DNA of 64,000 bases. It comes from Candidatus Aminicenantota bacterium (lineage in GTDB: Bacteria > Acidobacteriota > Aminicenantia > Aminicenantales > Saccharicenantaceae). This document shows positions 62,820-64,000 of this stretch, one piece after another. Each line of letters starts with the position of its first letter. Positions within the stretch are counted from its first letter, which is position 1. The position numbers and the translations under genes are program-made. Where the stretch lies: contig JACIYI010000005.1 in NCBI GenBank assembly GCA_014360005.1, forward strand, positions 1-64,000, read 5' to 3'. Under the pieces are notes generated by a model. That model was not told the DNA's origin. It saw nothing but the letters and a program-made list of their open reading frames with translations, and searched no databases.

Positions 62820-63194
62820 TTAGTAGGTCCGGATAATATCGTCCTCAGTCTCAAACTGCCCGTCTTCCCCGGCCGAGCGCAGCTCAAATTCCGCCTCCGA
62901 TAGTTTCTGATACCTGATGTTTCTGCCCCAGCCGTCGGTCAGACTGAGCCCATAACTGCCTCCGCCCTGAAGTTCCCGGAGTGATTCCGGGACCCGGCCC
63001 TCATGGTCGGCCATCCATTCCTGAACGGCCCGGGCCACCTGTTCCAGGTTGACCGAAGTTAGCTCGGCCCGGGTCTGGTTGAACCGGGAAACCTGCTCTT
63101 CAACCGGGGCCTTTTTTTCCGTTTTCACAAAATAGACGAAATAAATGACGACCAGGGCTAGAAGAAGAATTACCAGAGCGCCTCTCCCCCGCAC
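62820..63194 (-). CDS. Small pseudopilin-like (GspG C-terminal-like) protein
   Basis: This 124-residue protein has one N-terminal membrane helix (ALVILLLALVVIYFVYFV) and a periplasmic domain. The C-terminus, LTDGWGRNIRYQ followed by FELRSAGEDGQFETEDDI, resembles the calcium-binding end of type II secretion major pseudopilins. A canonical prepilin cleavage site (G-FTLIE) is not present at the N-terminus, so it is not a standard pseudopilin. The start is GTG at 63194 with AGGAGG upstream. It lies 20 bp after the tRNA-Lys gene on the same strand. Function is unknown. Confidence 0.7.
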   Translation of the reverse strand: MRGRGALVILLLALVVIYFVYFVKTEKKAPVEEQVSRFNQTRAELTSVNLEQVARAVQEWMADHEGRVPESLRELQGGGSYGLSLTDGWGRNIRYQKLSEAEFELRSAGEDGQFETEDDIIRTY

Positions 63195-63214
63195 TTATAC
63201 CTCCTGGAAGGAAA

Positions 63215-63287
63215 TGACCCGTGAAGGACTCGAACCTTCAACCCGCGGATTAAGAGTCCGCTGCTCTACCTATTGAGCTAACGGGCC
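63215..63287 (-). tRNA. tRNA-Lys (anticodon CUU)
   Basis: The 73-nt gene folds into a full cloverleaf. The acceptor stem pairs GGCCCGT with ACGGGTC (one G-T pair), the anticodon stem is GCGGA/TCCGC, and the loop CTCTTAA has CTT as anticodon. The T arm has GGTTCGAGTCC. The 3' CCA is not encoded. It reads AAG codons. Confidence 0.96.
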
Positions 63288-63301
63288 AGAAATTCTTATT
63301 A

Positions 63302-63330
63302 AGTTTAATTTATGCGGCCCGAGTTGTCAA
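63302..63330 (-). promoter_or_regulatory. Promoter for tRNA-Lys
   Basis: On the minus strand a perfect TTGACA (63330-63325) is separated by 17 bp from TAAACT (63307-63302). The tRNA begins 14 nt after the -10 box. Confidence 0.75.
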
Positions 63331-63529
63331 CTAACCGGCCGGGTTTTATCAGGTCCCAGACAGGCTGAAAGCATCAAAGAAGCCCGGCAGTTACTTCGCC
63401 GGAATAGGCCCAGAAATTTAGTCTCAAAGCTGCCGAACAACAGCCAGCCACCCTCCGCCAGCAGTCCACGCCCAAGATGACGGTTTCGGTAGTCATATAA
63501 TTTTTTGCTGATTTTTTTCTTAACCTGTG

Positions 63530-63535
63530 TATAAT
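63530..63535 (+). promoter_or_regulatory. -10 box for the S9 peptidase gene
   Basis: A perfect TATAAT lies 38 bp upstream of the start codon. A TTGCTG (63505-63510) is 19 bp upstream of it, which is longer than usual, so only the -10 box is supported. Confidence 0.4.
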
Positions 63536-63572
63536 TCTATAATTCAGGAGAATTAATCTTATCGGAGGAAAA

Positions 63573-64000
63573 ATGAATACCAAGACCAGCCAACGCCTTT
63601 TAAGAACTTCTGCCCTGCTAATCGGGCTCTTTTTTGCTATCCAGCTTATGGGACTTACACCGGTCCTTTATTCTCAGGACCGGCTAAAAACCTACCCCAA
63701 CTATGACCGGTATGAACGGATATCCAAGGAAAGGCGCGAGGCAGTCAAATCCGGAGCCCTCAGGGTTACCTGGAAGGATAACGGCCAAGCCCTGGAATTT
63801 GTTAGGGAAGGAAAGCAGTGGCGATTTGACCTAAGAACCAGAAAGCTGACAGAAATCGGTAAGGCTCAAGAACAGCCTCCTTTCCCTATGGGACGCCGGG
63901 CTGGCTATCCAGAACGTGGTCGTCAATTCACCTCGGCCGAATCTCCGGATAAAAAATTTAAGGCCGTCTATAAGAATCGCAATCTCTATCTGGAAGACCT
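63573..64000 (+). CDS. S9-family (dipeptidyl peptidase IV-like) peptidase, N-terminal fragment
   Basis: About 142 codons lie in the window and the frame runs past its end. The signal peptide is formed by residues about 11-34 (TSALLIGLFFAIQLMG to LYSQ). The rest resembles the start of the DPP IV beta-propeller: WRFDLRTRKL, and SPDKKFKAVYKNRNLYLED near the window edge, as in S9B peptidases. The catalytic hydrolase domain would lie beyond 64000 and is not seen. CGGAGG precedes the ATG. A periplasmic or extracellular dipeptidase role is inferred. Confidence 0.75.
   Translation, partial: MNTKTSQRLLRTSALLIGLFFAIQLMGLTPVLYSQDRLKTYPNYDRYERISKERREAVKSGALRVTWKDNGQALEFVREGKQWRFDLRTRKLTEIGKAQEQPPFPMGRRAGYPERGRQFTSAESPDKKFKAVYKNRNLYLED

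Noticed and set aside
1..64000. Mobile elements, prophage or CRISPR arrays.
   Set aside because: No transposase, integrase, phage or Cas protein and no regularly spaced direct repeats were seen.

Overview
The window reads as a chromosomal segment of a Gram-negative, probably anaerobic or fermentative heterotroph. Outer-membrane assembly and lipoprotein export are present (BamA, a Skp/OmpH chaperone, LolD, LolC/E), and many genes carry secretion signals. Secreted degradative proteins are frequent: GH97 glycosidase, M14 peptidase, S9 peptidase, DUF885. Energy genes are soluble flavin/iron-sulfur oxidoreductases related to NuoEFG and NfnAB, with no membrane respiratory subunits. A serine palmitoyltransferase-like enzyme suggests sphingolipid-type lipids. 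The mix fits Aminicenantota/Acidobacteriota-like bacteria, but there is no rRNA in the window, so this is inference. No phage, insertion sequence or CRISPR array was seen. Several promoters have a clear sigma70 form (TTGACA-like, 16-17 bp, TATAAT-like).

Layout. 1-8.7 kb: a cut histidine ammonia-lyase with Cys in its cofactor triad, SDR-type threonine dehydrogenase, a small secreted protein, a DUF1028 protein, spermidine synthase, UppP and a large SpoIID-like protein whose promoter spacer holds a palindrome. 9-18.4 kb: GH97, a 1377-residue M14 protein with a duplicated N-terminal module, a small beta-barrel, a PAS-GGDEF cyclase and a LolA-like protein. 18.4-27.6 kb: a nine-gene minus-strand run, GNAT-ribH-nusB-lysS-lolC/E-lolD-bamA-skp-fabZ, without the lpxD often found between skp and fabZ. 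27.7-36.5 kb: a Lon-family protease with Arg in Walker A, RluB that appears to start at ATT, a pyruvate-kinase-C-domain protein, two coupled MacB-type permeases, AlaX and a short RNase HIII.

36.7-45.7 kb: a six-gene minus-strand operon with a lipoprotein amidohydrolase first, then NuoE-, NuoF- and NuoG-like subunits, then NfnA and NfnB. All start/stop junctions overlap or nearly touch. The NuoG-like subunit has no hydrogenase H-cluster motifs and no evident molybdenum ligand. This looks like a soluble, possibly electron-bifurcating NAD(P)/ferredoxin machine and is the most interesting system here. 45.8-56.2 kb: RNase Z-like protein with a palindrome over its promoter -10, a galactokinase-like GHMP kinase, EF-P with Arg32, a beta-propeller protein and SpoIVB-like protein downstream of a serine palmitoyltransferase-like gene, then a divergent epimerase and KAS III.

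56.3-64 kb: a DUF885 protein that has lost its metal motif, TatD, a polyprenyl diphosphate synthase, a CYTH protein whose Ser-rich tail is antisense to the acidic tail of RNA polymerase omega, an AGCS symporter, a pseudopilin-like protein, tRNA-Lys(CUU), and a cut S9 peptidase.
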